From positions 18,509-82,508 of the forward strand of contig JAABTS010000003.1 in the NCBI GenBank assembly GCA_011389735.1: DNA of 64,000 nt, read 5' to 3'. Positions 19,359-28,659 of the stretch are shown here, piece after piece. Each line of letters begins with the position of its first letter. The stretch's first letter is position 1. The notes under the pieces are model-generated. The model was not told the DNA's origin. It saw only the letters and a program-made list of their open reading frames with translations, and searched no databases. This DNA is from Desulfobacteraceae bacterium (GTDB taxonomy: Bacteria; Desulfobacterota; Desulfobacteria; Desulfobacterales; JAABTS01). The position numbers and the translations under genes are program-made.

Positions 19359-20828
19359 TTAGAATCGGACATCAACCAAAAAATAGCTTTTCAGGATGTT
19401 CAGACCGGTTTGCGCGTCCTCCCGGCTTCCGTATATCCAGTAGGGAGAATAATATTCATAGTCTTCGTAAATCGATCCGATTCTCAAAAACATATGCTTT
19501 TCATGAACGGGTTGCAAATAATACAATTCGTATGCGTGTCCGAGGACGCCTAGTTTATGGGTGAGATCTTCTTTGCTGATCGACGCGGGAACCCAGTATT
19601 GAGATCCGTAATTATATTCAAATCCGACCTGGGGGTTTTTCAGTATTTCCAGAGGGAGAACATATTTCAAGCCTGTGTATATGCTGTAAGCCGTCCTCCG
19701 TTTTCCTAAATCGTTATGGAGGGAGTCTCCGAGGTATCCAATTTCAACGCCCGGAAGCACCTCCGTGCCCTCATTCCTGGGGTGTGACCTTTGATATCCG
19801 AAAGCGCCGAACCATCCAAGGCCCGAACCCAGTATATCGTCCACCTGCAAATGCATGGTGTAGTTTTCATAATGGCCGGAATCTTCAGGGTAGGTTGTGT
19901 CCGGGATCAGGTCCAGAGGCGTTACGTTCATGCCCTTGTATGCGCCCATCCACAATATGGAATCCTTTATTCCGGGGATTTCCGATTCCAGGGTTATAAA
20001 GTAAACCCTCAGATCATTCATTTTAACATTTTGGTATTGGAGATAGTTTTGCGTTGCTTTACAGTATCCGAGTCGAAATACGCCGTCTTCGAGACCTGTC
20101 CAGGACTCGAGGCCGAGGCTTCCGATAATTCCGTCGAATTCGCCTTCAACGAACAATTGAGGCCAGGTCGCTTTTCGAGTTGTATTGTTTTTGAACCCAT
20201 AGGGCGGACCTCCGGACACCGGCAGCCTTCCGAACGTCAGCGCCATTGGCGTTCCAGGGACAAAATAGTCGATATAGGCCCGTTCCACATGAAGATCGCC
20301 TTCACTGTCCGGCGCCGCGTTATATTCCCAATCTCTCGGCTCATGAGAATAATTGGCGTCCCCCCAATATTTCAGATAGCTCAACCGGCCTTGAAATATG
20401 ATATCCTGTGTAATTTGGGAGTATAAGTTTAGCCGTAGCCGGCTCGACCAGAGTTCATCGATTGCACCGTCCCGTTCTTCGCCGTTAACCGGCAAATTGT
20501 CGATATCGTAATATTCGAGAATGTTTCGAAATTCGCCGCTGAATTGAATCCGGTCCAGGATGGAACGTTTTTCGACTACATCGAGACGTTCTGAAATTTC
20601 CTCGACATCTTCGGCGATAAAGGCCACATCCTCAGCCGTCTCCAGGGAAGGCGCCTTTCCCTCGCGAATCCGTTTTTTGATATCCCGTATTTCAGATTCC
20701 AGGGCTTCGATCCGCATCCTGACTTGTTCGGAAGCCGCCTCTTCAGGCAAATTATCCTGACCGTACAGGCCGTCCGCCTGTGCTAACCAAATAACCATTA
20801 TAAAAAATGCGACACCAAATCTGCTCAT
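19359..20828 (-). CDS. DUF3373-like outer membrane beta-barrel (porin-like)
   Basis: Signal peptide, short coiled coil, aromatic-rich amphipathic strands, terminal aromatic (SYFLVDVRF). Confidence 0.7.
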   Translation of the reverse strand: MSRFGVAFFIMVIWLAQADGLYGQDNLPEEAASEQVRMRIEALESEIRDIKKRIREGKAPSLETAEDVAFIAEDVEEISERLDVVEKRSILDRIQFSGEFRNILEYYDIDNLPVNGEERDGAIDELWSSRLRLNLYSQITQDIIFQGRLSYLKYWGDANYSHEPRDWEYNAAPDSEGDLHVERAYIDYFVPGTPMALTFGRLPVSGGPPYGFKNNTTRKATWPQLFVEGEFDGIIGSLGLESWTGLEDGVFRLGYCKATQNYLQYQNVKMNDLRVYFITLESEIPGIKDSILWMGAYKGMNVTPLDLIPDTTYPEDSGHYENYTMHLQVDDILGSGLGWFGAFGYQRSHPRNEGTEVLPGVEIGYLGDSLHNDLGKRRTAYSIYTGLKYVLPLEILKNPQVGFEYNYGSQYWVPASISKEDLTHKLGVLGHAYELYYLQPVHEKHMFLRIGSIYEDYEYYSPYWIYGSREDAQTGLNILKSYFLVDVRF

Positions 20829-20853
20829 ATCAATGCACTCCTGCGTCCTGGAA

Positions 20854-21177
20854 TTATCTGAGCCCCGCGGCGATGGGCCGGTCGGAATCAGCCGCGTGAT
20901 CAATCAGATATTCTTTGATTATTGCAAGTTCCTCATCCGTTACCTCCCCGCTGATATCTTTTTTCCGGTTATGCTTTTTTCGTTTGAAAAATCTTTCCCA
21001 CTGGCTGGACGCATATTTTACCGGGCCGAAAATCGGAGCTTCGCCGCTTTCGCTGTGGCAATTTCCGCATTTATTTAAAAAAAGCGTCTCACCGTCTCGT
21101 CCGGAATAAGACATAGGCTGGAATATAAAAATTCCTAATGCGATAAGAAAAACGATTAAAAAAAGGGATTTCTTCAT
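20854..21177 (-). CDS. Small monoheme cytochrome c
   Basis: Signal peptide and LFLNKCGNCHSESGE (CxxCH). Confidence 0.8.
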   Translation of the reverse strand: MKKSLFLIVFLIALGIFIFQPMSYSGRDGETLFLNKCGNCHSESGEAPIFGPVKYASSQWERFFKRKKHNRKKDISGEVTDEELAIIKEYLIDHAADSDRPIAAGLR

Positions 21178-21257
21178 TATTTCCTCCTCTGGGCGATTTT
21201 TGTTTGAGAATATCTTCTATAAAATGAATTTATTTAATATTCAACCAAAAAATCCTG

Positions 21258-21431
21258 GGGCTTGGTTCTAATTTCGGCCATAATTTCTCGGGTTGCTCTG
21301 GAGCGGCAAAGCCGGAGACCGCTCTTCGTAAGTCGCGGGTTACAAACCCGCTCAGAGCAAGAGACCCGCTCAGAGGGGGTTTGCACCCCCCGGCTTACCC
21401 TGGCGCTCCGGCCGATCTTAGAATCAAGCCC
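21258..21431 (+). mobile_element. MITE-like element B (copy B1)
   Basis: GGGCTTGGTTCTAA...TTAGAATCAAGCCC termini; flanking 8-bp duplication AAATCCTG at 21250-21257 and 21432-21439. Confidence 0.9.
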
Positions 21432-21505
21432 AAATCCTGTTATACCTTTCAGGTGGTTATTTCAGTGCGTTATCGCTATGAAACAAACGGTTTGTGTTTT
21501 ATTGG

Positions 21506-21603
21506 TTTCCAGAGATTAAATATCACTGAGCTGCCGGACTACATGAACAGTATGGTCGCGGGCCTGTATTCTTGTGAAATTTATTGTTTGAAATCCTGCG
21601 CCT
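21506..21603. repeat. Degraded family A repeat
   Basis: ggtttccagagattaaatatcactgagctgccgg...gtcgcgggcctgtattcttgtgaaatttattgtttgaaatcctg. Confidence 0.55.
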
Positions 21604-21736
21604 TCTTTCGCTATCCATTTGAGAGATCCTACCTGAAAAACCCATGGAATCATCCCATATTATCATCTTGACTTTTAACAATGAATTTGCTCTCATTCTA
21701 ATACGTTTTATGAGATTGAACTTCTTTACGGCGCAA

Positions 21737-21840
21737 TAGATTTTCAGAATTTAAATTTCATAAGGCGGCGGGCCGGGGATCATACCATTAGTATATCTCT
21801 GGGCGACAACACAATGAAATTTGATTTCCGGAAGGCTGTA
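21737..21840. repeat. Palindromic repeat family A
   Basis: gattttcagaatttaaatttcataaggcggcgggcc...acaatgaaatttgatttccggaaggctgta. Confidence 0.85.
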
Positions 21841-21938
21841 TTTCCATTCTCGACCATTCAGGAAGCCGCCGAGGCCCATATGAAAAACCTTGTTTTGAAC
21901 AATATCAAGAACCAAAGACGTTTATGGAGGAACGAAGC

Positions 21939-22910
21939 ATGAAAACACGTATAACCGAGCTTTTTAGCATTCAGCATCCGATTATCCAGGGCGGGATGCA
22001 TTATGTATCTTTTGCGGAACTGGCTGCGGCGGTTTCGAACGCCGGCGGACTGGGAATCATCACCGCACTGACTCAAAAAACCCCGGCGGATCTCGCCAAA
22101 GAAATCGCGCGATGCCGGGAAATGACCGACAAGCCGTTCGGCGTGAATCTGACCTTTCTGCCTACAGTGACGGCTCCGGATTATCCGGGATATATCGGCG
22201 CGATCATCGACGGCGGGGTGAAAATTGTTGAAACCGCGGGCCGGAACCCTCAGGAACATCTGCCCGGACTGAAAGACGCAGGGATAAAGGTAATTCACAA
22301 ATGCACATCGGTCCGCCACGCACTGAAGGCCGAATCCATCGGTTGTGACGCGGTGTCGGTGGATGGATTCGAATGCGGCGGACATCCGGGCGAGGATGAT
22401 ATCCCAAATATGATTTTGTTGCCCAGGGCTGCTGAAGAACTCAAAATACCATTCGTCGCATCAGGAGGCATGGCGAACGGCCGCAGCCTGGCCGCTTCCC
22501 TGGCGCTGGGAGCGGACGGGATCAATATGGGCACCCGCTTCATAGCTACAAAAGAGGCGCCGGTTCATGAAAATGTGAAAAAGGCCGTCGTGGCGGCTAC
22601 GGAACTTGACACCCGCCTGGTTATGCGGCCTTTGAGGAACACCGAACGGGTAATGAGAAACGCCGCCGTGGACCGGTTGCTGGAAAAAGAAGCTTCCCTT
22701 GGGCATGATATCAAATTCGAGGATATTATCGAAGAGGTGGCCGGCGTATATCCCAAAATTATGATGGAAGGAGATATGGATGCGGGCGCATGGTCCTGCG
22801 GGATGGTGGCGGGATTGATCCATGATATTCCCACTTGCCGGGAGCTTGTTGATCGAATTATGTCCGAGGCCGAAGGTATTATTCGAAATCGGCTGGCGTC
22901 GATGCTGTAA
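21939..22910 (+). CDS. Nitronate monooxygenase / FabK-like flavoprotein
   Basis: HPIIQGGMHYVSFAELAAAVSNAGGLGIITA, GFECGGHPGEDD, VASGGMANGRSLAASLALGADGINMGTRF. Confidence 0.9.
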   Translation: MKTRITELFSIQHPIIQGGMHYVSFAELAAAVSNAGGLGIITALTQKTPADLAKEIARCREMTDKPFGVNLTFLPTVTAPDYPGYIGAIIDGGVKIVETAGRNPQEHLPGLKDAGIKVIHKCTSVRHALKAESIGCDAVSVDGFECGGHPGEDDIPNMILLPRAAEELKIPFVASGGMANGRSLAASLALGADGINMGTRFIATKEAPVHENVKKAVVAATELDTRLVMRPLRNTERVMRNAAVDRLLEKEASLGHDIKFEDIIEEVAGVYPKIMMEGDMDAGAWSCGMVAGLIHDIPTCRELVDRIMSEAEGIIRNRLASML

Positions 22911-22995
22911 AGATATGATCCCGCCGGATTGTGATGTTTAATGCTTGAACGAAAAGTTTCAAAATACGGCTCCGATCGGGTTTGTAACCCGCGCG

Positions 22996-23130
22996 GGCAT
23001 CTTTCATAAATGCTGATAAATAGTTTACACTTCCCAAATCGGTATCGAAATCGGCATCGGTATCGGTATCGAATTATTTCGATCCCGATCCCGATTTTGA
23101 TGAAACTGTAAACAAGAAATGAAGGATGCC
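22996..23130. repeat. Hexamer-tract element E (copy E1)
   Basis: ggcatctttcat...gtttacactt + (atcggt/atcggc)n tract + aactgtaaac...atgaaggatgcc: nested inverted repeat around a hexamer tract. Confidence 0.7.
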
Positions 23131-23134
23131 GGCA

Positions 23135-23202
23135 TTTTCGTATATTTCGTGTATTTCGTGGTAGTCTCCAAAATATAATCGGCCGGTTTTCGAACCAGGC
23201 CC
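23135..23202. repeat. Truncated B' element (one end only)
   Basis: tatttcgtgtatttcgtggtagtctccaaaatataatcggccggttttcgaaccaggccc matches the right end of the copy at 57650-57794. Confidence 0.65.
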
Positions 23203-23382
23203 TATTGTCGGAGAAAATACAAATCGTATGTCTTTCGCCGACGACGCTCTGAAATTGAGAGTCTGAAATCGGATATAATATCTTGACTATCAGGGGGAAT
23301 CAAAGTAAAGCGTATACATGAACGGCTGTTTTATTTATCCTTAATAATTGTAACGATTAATTTGTGGAAAGGAATTCATGTT

Positions 23383-24075
23383 ATGAGATGCAAAATTTTT
23401 AAAGCTTTGATGATTACCGCAACATTCCTTGTGTTTGTTTCGCCCGCCGCCTTCGCAGACCTTGAATGGGTTTCCGAGGAAATAACCCGGGGAGTCCCCG
23501 GCGAGCAGGACGGCTCCGTCATGGTCAAAAATTACTATAAAGACGACGCTATCCGTACGGAAAGAGGAAACGAAATCATGATTATGGATTATAACACCAT
23601 GACCATGTATCAGATTAACGAGAGTGATAAAACGTATACAAAGACGAATCTGGATGAAATGATGGGCGGCGGGGACAGTGAAGAAGCCAGGGGGATGCAG
23701 GCGATGATGCAATCGATGATGAGCAGTGTCAAAGTTGTTCCGTCTGACGAGAAAAAGACCGTTGCGGGATATGATTGTAAAAAATATATGATTTCTTTCA
23801 TGATGGTAAACAGCGAGTACTGGGTGTCCAAAGATGTGAAAGGGTATGAGGAATTAAAATCCGTGAACAAAAAATTGTCTTCGAAATTCAAAAACAATCC
23901 AATGCTCAAGATGACCAATTTTACGGCTATGCTTGATGAAATGGACGGGTTTCCGGTGCAGATGATTGTCAATGTGATGGGTGGGACGACTACAACGACG
24001 TTGAAATCCATGACCCAAAAAAAATCTCTTGGCAAGAGTCTGTTTACTGTTCCGGCGGGGTATAAACTTCAGTAA
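23383..24075 (+). CDS. Secreted DUF4412-like protein
   Basis: Signal peptide (FLVFVSPAAFA); YNTMTMYQINESDKTYTK..GYDCKKYMI..KSLFTVPAGYK. Confidence 0.65.
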   Translation: MRCKIFKALMITATFLVFVSPAAFADLEWVSEEITRGVPGEQDGSVMVKNYYKDDAIRTERGNEIMIMDYNTMTMYQINESDKTYTKTNLDEMMGGGDSEEARGMQAMMQSMMSSVKVVPSDEKKTVAGYDCKKYMISFMMVNSEYWVSKDVKGYEELKSVNKKLSSKFKNNPMLKMTNFTAMLDEMDGFPVQMIVNVMGGTTTTTLKSMTQKKSLGKSLFTVPAGYKLQ

Positions 24076-24188
24076 AAAAGGCGTTGATTGATTCCGTCTT
24101 TGGCGAGCGCTAAAAAAAGGGGAACGATAGGTTTTCAAATTGTCATGATTCCGGCGGATGAAAATTCGCCGGATACGGAGGTGTTTTC

Positions 24189-24563
24189 ATGCAATGTCCG
24201 AAATGTCTTAACGAAATGGAGAAAGTGGTCTTTGAGCATGTAGAGATCGATCGCTGCGACGAATGCCGCGGAATTTGGTTTGACGATCTGGAGCACGAGG
24301 AATTGAAAGTCTTAAAGGGCGCCGAGATTGTAGACGATGGAGATGTTCGGGTTGGAAAAGAATTTAACAAGATTGACCGCATTGTATGTCCAAAATGCAA
24401 AACACGCATGATTCGCATGGTGGATCGCGTTCAGCCCCATATCTGGTATGAATCCTGTTCCGTTTGCAATGGTTTGTTTTTCGACGCCGGTGAATTCAAC
24501 GATTACAGGGAGCTAACCATTATTGACCGGTTCAGGGATTTGCTGGTAAAGGAAAGACGGTAA
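24189..24563 (+). CDS. zf-TFIIB domain protein
   Basis: MQCPKCLNEMEKVVFEHVEIDRCDECRGIWFDDLE; second CPKC..CSVCNGLFFDAGE. Confidence 0.85.
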   Translation: MQCPKCLNEMEKVVFEHVEIDRCDECRGIWFDDLEHEELKVLKGAEIVDDGDVRVGKEFNKIDRIVCPKCKTRMIRMVDRVQPHIWYESCSVCNGLFFDAGEFNDYRELTIIDRFRDLLVKERR

Positions 24564-24572
24564 TCGGCGGTT

Positions 24573-25733
24573 ATGATGTTTCAATTTCATTGTCCCACCC
24601 GTATCCGTTTCGGCTCCGGAATTCTCGATGACGCTGTTTCGGATATAGCCCGATTTGGAAGGCGAGTGTTGTTGTTGAGCGGTTCGGATTTCAGCCGGAT
24701 TGAATCGGTTTATGGTATGCTCCAACACAAGGGATTGTCCGTGGTTCACGCCGAAGTGAACAGAGAACCCGCCGCCGAGACCGTGCTTGCATGTGTTGAT
24801 CAGGGCGTGGGCAACGCATGTGATTGCGTGGTCGCCGTGGGCGGAGGTAGCGTTATAGACGCCGGTAAAGCCGTTTCCGCGCTCATGACGAACCGAAAAA
24901 ACGTTTTTGAATATCTGGAGGTGGTGGGTGAAGGCAAGCCGTTGACGCGCCGTCCGGCGCCGTTGGTCGCGATTCCCACCACGGCCGGTTCAGGCGCCGA
25001 AGTAACCCGGAACGCAGTCCTGACGGTCCAGGAGCATAGGGTCAAGGTCAGCTTGAGGAGCGATCTTTTGTTTCCGAACCTGGCCATCGTCGATCCGGAA
25101 CTGACCCGCTCCATGCCTCCTAACATAACGGCGAACACTGGTATGGACGCTTTTGTGCAGGTTGTCGAACCTTACGTGTCTTTGAAGGCAAATCCGTATA
25201 CGGACGCCGTTTGCCGGGATGCGGTCGCCCGCGCCGTCCGGTGGTTGAAAATCGCGTTTGAAAACGGAGACGACATGACGGCCCGAGAGAATATGTCGCT
25301 GGTGAGTTTATCCGGCGGGATCGCCCTGTCCAATTCGGGATTGGGAGCGGTTCATGGATTTGCGGCGCCGGTGGGCGGCATGTTCGAAATTCCACACGGC
25401 GCAGTCTGCGCAAGGCTTTTGCCTCATGTGGCGGCCGCCAATATTCGAGCGCTCAAACAAAGATCGCCGGATTCCCTCATACTGGCGCGGTATGCTGAAC
25501 TGGCGGCCATGATGACCGGTAATCCGGATGCGACCCCGGAAGCGGGAACAGATTGGATTCATCGGCTTTTGGACGATTTGAAGGTTCCCCCGCTTTCGGA
25601 TTTCGGAGTTACTCCGGACGCATTTCACACAATTGCTGAAAAAGCCGCTGCATCCAGCAGTATGAAAGCCAATCCTGTCGTTTTGACGCCGGAAGAACTT
25701 GTAGGCGTTCTTGAATCCGAATCCATGAACTGA
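24573..25733 (+). CDS. Iron-containing alcohol dehydrogenase
   Basis: PTRIRFGSGILDDA, VAVGGGSVIDAGKAVS, IPTTAGSGAEVTRNAVL, VHGFAAPVGGMFEIPHGAVCA. Confidence 0.95.
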   Translation: MMFQFHCPTRIRFGSGILDDAVSDIARFGRRVLLLSGSDFSRIESVYGMLQHKGLSVVHAEVNREPAAETVLACVDQGVGNACDCVVAVGGGSVIDAGKAVSALMTNRKNVFEYLEVVGEGKPLTRRPAPLVAIPTTAGSGAEVTRNAVLTVQEHRVKVSLRSDLLFPNLAIVDPELTRSMPPNITANTGMDAFVQVVEPYVSLKANPYTDAVCRDAVARAVRWLKIAFENGDDMTARENMSLVSLSGGIALSNSGLGAVHGFAAPVGGMFEIPHGAVCARLLPHVAAANIRALKQRSPDSLILARYAELAAMMTGNPDATPEAGTDWIHRLLDDLKVPPLSDFGVTPDAFHTIAEKAAASSSMKANPVVLTPEELVGVLESESMN

Positions 25734-25760
25734 TTTACGGCCCGACCGGCCGAATTTACA

Positions 25761-25908
25761 TAGAACTTCAGAAATTTTATTTCACGAAGCGTGGGGGCCT
25801 GGAATTATACTATTGGTTTTCAGATATTACATTTCAGAAGGATATAGGCGGGAGATAATGCAAGTCGTATATCCCAGGCCCGCAACACAGCGAAATTAAA
25901 TTTCCGGG
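25761..25908. repeat. Family A repeat with internal partial A copy
   Basis: acttcagaaattttatttcacgaagcg...ggttttcagatattacatttcagaagg...cacagcgaaattaaatttccggga. Confidence 0.7.
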
Positions 25909-26011
25909 ATGCGATTGTTTTTTTCAGATGCGGATTAAACAAGTTCCAATTTCGTTTTACAATTGGTTCTAAACAGAGTAAAATCCGCATAAACTGTCAG
26001 CCGGAGGAATT

Positions 26012-26290
26012 ATAGCCTTCCGGCAATCAAATTTCGGGCTTGGTTCTAATTTCGGCCATAATTTCTCGGGTTGGAGCGCCAAAGCCGGAGAACGCGCTTC
26101 GTAAGTCGCGGGTTACAAACCCGTTCAGAGCAAGAGACCCGCTCAGAGGGGGTTTGCAACCCCCGGCTTACACTGGGCTCCGGCCGATCTTAGAACCAAG
26201 CCCCAAATTTCACTGCGTTGTCGGCCCGGGATATACGAATAGTATGATCCCGGGCCTGCCGCCTTGTGAAACTTAATTTCTGAAAACCTA
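26012..26290. repeat. Family A repeat interrupted by element B2
   Basis: tatagccttccggcaatcaaatttc [B2] caaatttcactgcgttgtcggcccggg...cttgtgaaacttaatttctgaaaacctat. Confidence 0.9.
26036..26203 (+). mobile_element. MITE-like element B (copy B2), inserted into an A repeat
   Basis: Perfect 14-bp TIRs GGGCTTGGTTCTAA/TTAGAACCAAGCCC; 8-bp duplication CAAATTTC at 26028-26035 and 26204-26211. Confidence 0.93.
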
Positions 26291-26328
26291 TGGAATCATA
26301 CCATGTTTTGTATCGAGGAGGAAAAAAA

Positions 26329-26829
26329 ATGGCGTCCATTACCCTGCAAGGCAACGAAATTCACACCATTGGGGATCTTCCGAATGTGGGCCGTCCCGGT
26401 CCTGATTTTTTATTGACGAAAACAGATCTTTCAGATGTTAAACCGTCTGATTTTTCAGGCAAGCGAATTGTCTTGAACATTTTTCCGAGCATCGATACGC
26501 CGGTTTGCGCCATGTCGGTGAGAAAGTTCAATGAACTGGCGAGTTCGCTGAATAACACGTTGGTTTTGTGTGTATCCAAAGATTTGCCGTTCGCTCACGC
26601 CCGGTTCTGCGGCGCGGAAGGGCTGGAAAACGTGATATCGGCGTCCGAGATGAGAAACCATGATTTCGGAGACCGTTACGGCGTGAGAATGATCGACGGT
26701 CCAATGGCCGGTCTTCTGGCCCGTTCGATTGTTATACTGGATGAATCAGGAACAGTGGTTTACGGCCGGTTGGCGCCGGAAATAAAGGAAGAACCGGATT
26801 ATGACAGCGCCGTCTCCGTTTTGAAATGA
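26329..26829 (+). CDS. tpx: Thiol peroxidase
   Basis: LNIFPSIDTPVCAMSVRKFNE, DLPFAHARFCGAEGLENV; RBS gaggagg. Confidence 0.95.
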   Translation: MASITLQGNEIHTIGDLPNVGRPGPDFLLTKTDLSDVKPSDFSGKRIVLNIFPSIDTPVCAMSVRKFNELASSLNNTLVLCVSKDLPFAHARFCGAEGLENVISASEMRNHDFGDRYGVRMIDGPMAGLLARSIVILDESGTVVYGRLAPEIKEEPDYDSAVSVLK

Positions 26830-26857
26830 AAAGTCCGAAATCCCAAAATGTCGCGTA

Positions 26858-26960
26858 CAGGTTTTTAGAAATTTAATTTTTCAAGGCGGCGGGCCCGGGA
26901 ACATACTGTTCGTATAACCCAGGCTGACAAGCAGTGAAATTTGATTTCCGGAAAGCTATA
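26858..26960. repeat. Palindromic repeat family A
   Basis: caggtttttagaaatttaatttttcaaggcggcgggcccggg...gcagtgaaatttgatttccggaaagctatat. Confidence 0.85.
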
Positions 26961-26969
26961 TTTTTGTGT

Positions 26970-27094
26970 AAGGGAATTTACTGGAAATAAACTATCCAAT
27001 ATTGCGCTGAATTTTAGTTCGTATTCTGTGATACAATACGGAATACTATCCAAAAGGCAACCAAGATGGGAAGTTCATTTTCTGTGGCTTCCCT
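26970..27094. repeat. Family C inverted-repeat element (copy C1)
   Basis: taaGGGAATTTACTGGAAATAAACTATCCAATATTG...AAGATGGGAAGTTCATTTTCTGTGGCTTCCCtaa. Confidence 0.75.
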
Positions 27095-27128
27095 AATGAT
27101 GAATCATCACCAGGATTAGGGAATTAAG

Positions 27129-28649
27129 ATGGGAAAGCAAGCAAAAACGGCGATTACGCCGACTCGTGAAGAAAATTTTTCAGAATGGTATCAACAGGTG
27201 GTCAAAGCGTCGGATATGGCCGAAAGATCCCCGGTCAGGGGGTGCATGGTTATCAAACCCTGGGGGTACGCGCTTTGGGAAAATATCATGGCGGGCATGG
27301 ACGGAATGTTCAAACGAACAGGCGTGAAAAACGCCTATTTTCCGCTTTTCATTCCATTGAGTTTTCTGGAAAAGGAAGCTGAGCATGTGGAAGGGTTCGC
27401 CAAAGAATGTGCTGTCGTGACGCATCACCGGCTAGAAAAAGGTTCTGAAGGCAATCTCGTTCCATCGGGAAAACTGGCTGAACCTTTGGTTGTCAGACCG
27501 ACGTCCGAAACGATTATCGGGCATTCGTTTTCGAATTGGGTCAGCAGTTACCGGGATTTGCCGTTGCTGATCAATCAATGGGCGAATGTGGTTCGATGGG
27601 AAATGCGGACTAGAATTTTTTTGAGAACGAGCGAGTTTCTATGGCAGGAAGGCCACACGGCTCATGCTTCCGAAACCGAAGCCGTCGAACGAACCAAAAT
27701 GATGCTCGATGTTTATGCGGATTTTTCCGAACAGTATCTGGCCATGCCGGTGATTAAAGGTCGGAAATCATCGTCGGAACGGTTTCCCGGCGCAGTGGAC
27801 ACGTTGTGCATTGAAGCGATGATGCAGGATCGCAAGGCGCTTCAGGCGGGGACATCCCATTTCCTGGGGCAAAATTTTTCAAAAGCCTCGGGTATCAAGT
27901 TCCAAACCGCCGAAGAAACCGAAGAATACGCCTGGACAACGTCCTGGGGAGCTTCGACCCGCATGATCGGCGGTGTCATTATGACTCACGGCGACGATGA
28001 CGGCGTGATCATGCCGCCCCGGGTGTCGCCGGCCCATGTCGTACTTCTGCCCATTGTCAGAAAACCGGAAGACCGTTCAAAAGTCATGGAATTTACGGAA
28101 GCGCTGTCGGCCGCGTTGCGCGATATCCGGTATCACGAAAATTATATTGGAGTTGAAATTGATGATCGGGATATCGGCGGGGCCAGAGGCTGGGATTGGA
28201 TCAAAAAGGGAATTCCCGTCCGGGTTGAAATCGGCCCTCGAGATATCGCCGAAGATTCCGTTTTTATGGGCAGAAGGGATAAAGCGTACAAAGAAAAAAC
28301 ATCCCTGAAAAGGGACGCATTTCTTAATTCAATTACATTGATTCTTGATGAAATACAGAATAATATTTATAATAAGGCAATGGAGTTCAGGGACTCCAAT
28401 ACGGTGGAAATCACCGATAAGGATCGTTTTTACAGCTATTTTACCCCGGAAGATCCCGAAAATCCGGAAATACACGGCGGGTTCGCCGTTTCACGGTGGT
28501 GTGGAAACGAGGCCTGTGAATCGAGCGTCAAGGAGGATCTAAGCGTCACTATTCGATGCCTTCCATTTGACGCTGTCGGTGAATCCGGTAAATGTATCTG
28601 CTGCGGCTCAGACGCCGCAAACACTGCAATTTTTTCAAAAGCCTATTGA
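27129..28649 (+). CDS. proS: Proline--tRNA ligase, short archaeal/eukaryal-type with C-terminal Zn domain
   Basis: RGCMVIKPWGYALWENI, VVRPTSETIIGHSFSNWV, WQEGHTAHA, TSWGASTRMIGGVIMTHGDD; C-terminal CGNEACESS..CICCGS. Confidence 0.96.
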   Translation: MGKQAKTAITPTREENFSEWYQQVVKASDMAERSPVRGCMVIKPWGYALWENIMAGMDGMFKRTGVKNAYFPLFIPLSFLEKEAEHVEGFAKECAVVTHHRLEKGSEGNLVPSGKLAEPLVVRPTSETIIGHSFSNWVSSYRDLPLLINQWANVVRWEMRTRIFLRTSEFLWQEGHTAHASETEAVERTKMMLDVYADFSEQYLAMPVIKGRKSSSERFPGAVDTLCIEAMMQDRKALQAGTSHFLGQNFSKASGIKFQTAEETEEYAWTTSWGASTRMIGGVIMTHGDDDGVIMPPRVSPAHVVLLPIVRKPEDRSKVMEFTEALSAALRDIRYHENYIGVEIDDRDIGGARGWDWIKKGIPVRVEIGPRDIAEDSVFMGRRDKAYKEKTSLKRDAFLNSITLILDEIQNNIYNKAMEFRDSNTVEITDKDRFYSYFTPEDPENPEIHGGFAVSRWCGNEACESSVKEDLSVTIRCLPFDAVGESGKCICCGSDAANTAIFSKAY

Positions 28650-28659
28650 TGAATAAAAT

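Noticed and set aside
21262-21519. Short ORFs starting MVLISAIISRV at 21262 and 26040
   Set aside because: They are translations of repeat element B and diverge with it; repeat-derived, not genes.
25761-26290. Possible CRISPR array because of several similar repeats close together
   Set aside because: Units are palindromic ~105-bp elements in variable orientation with irregular spacing, no uniform spacers and no cas genes.
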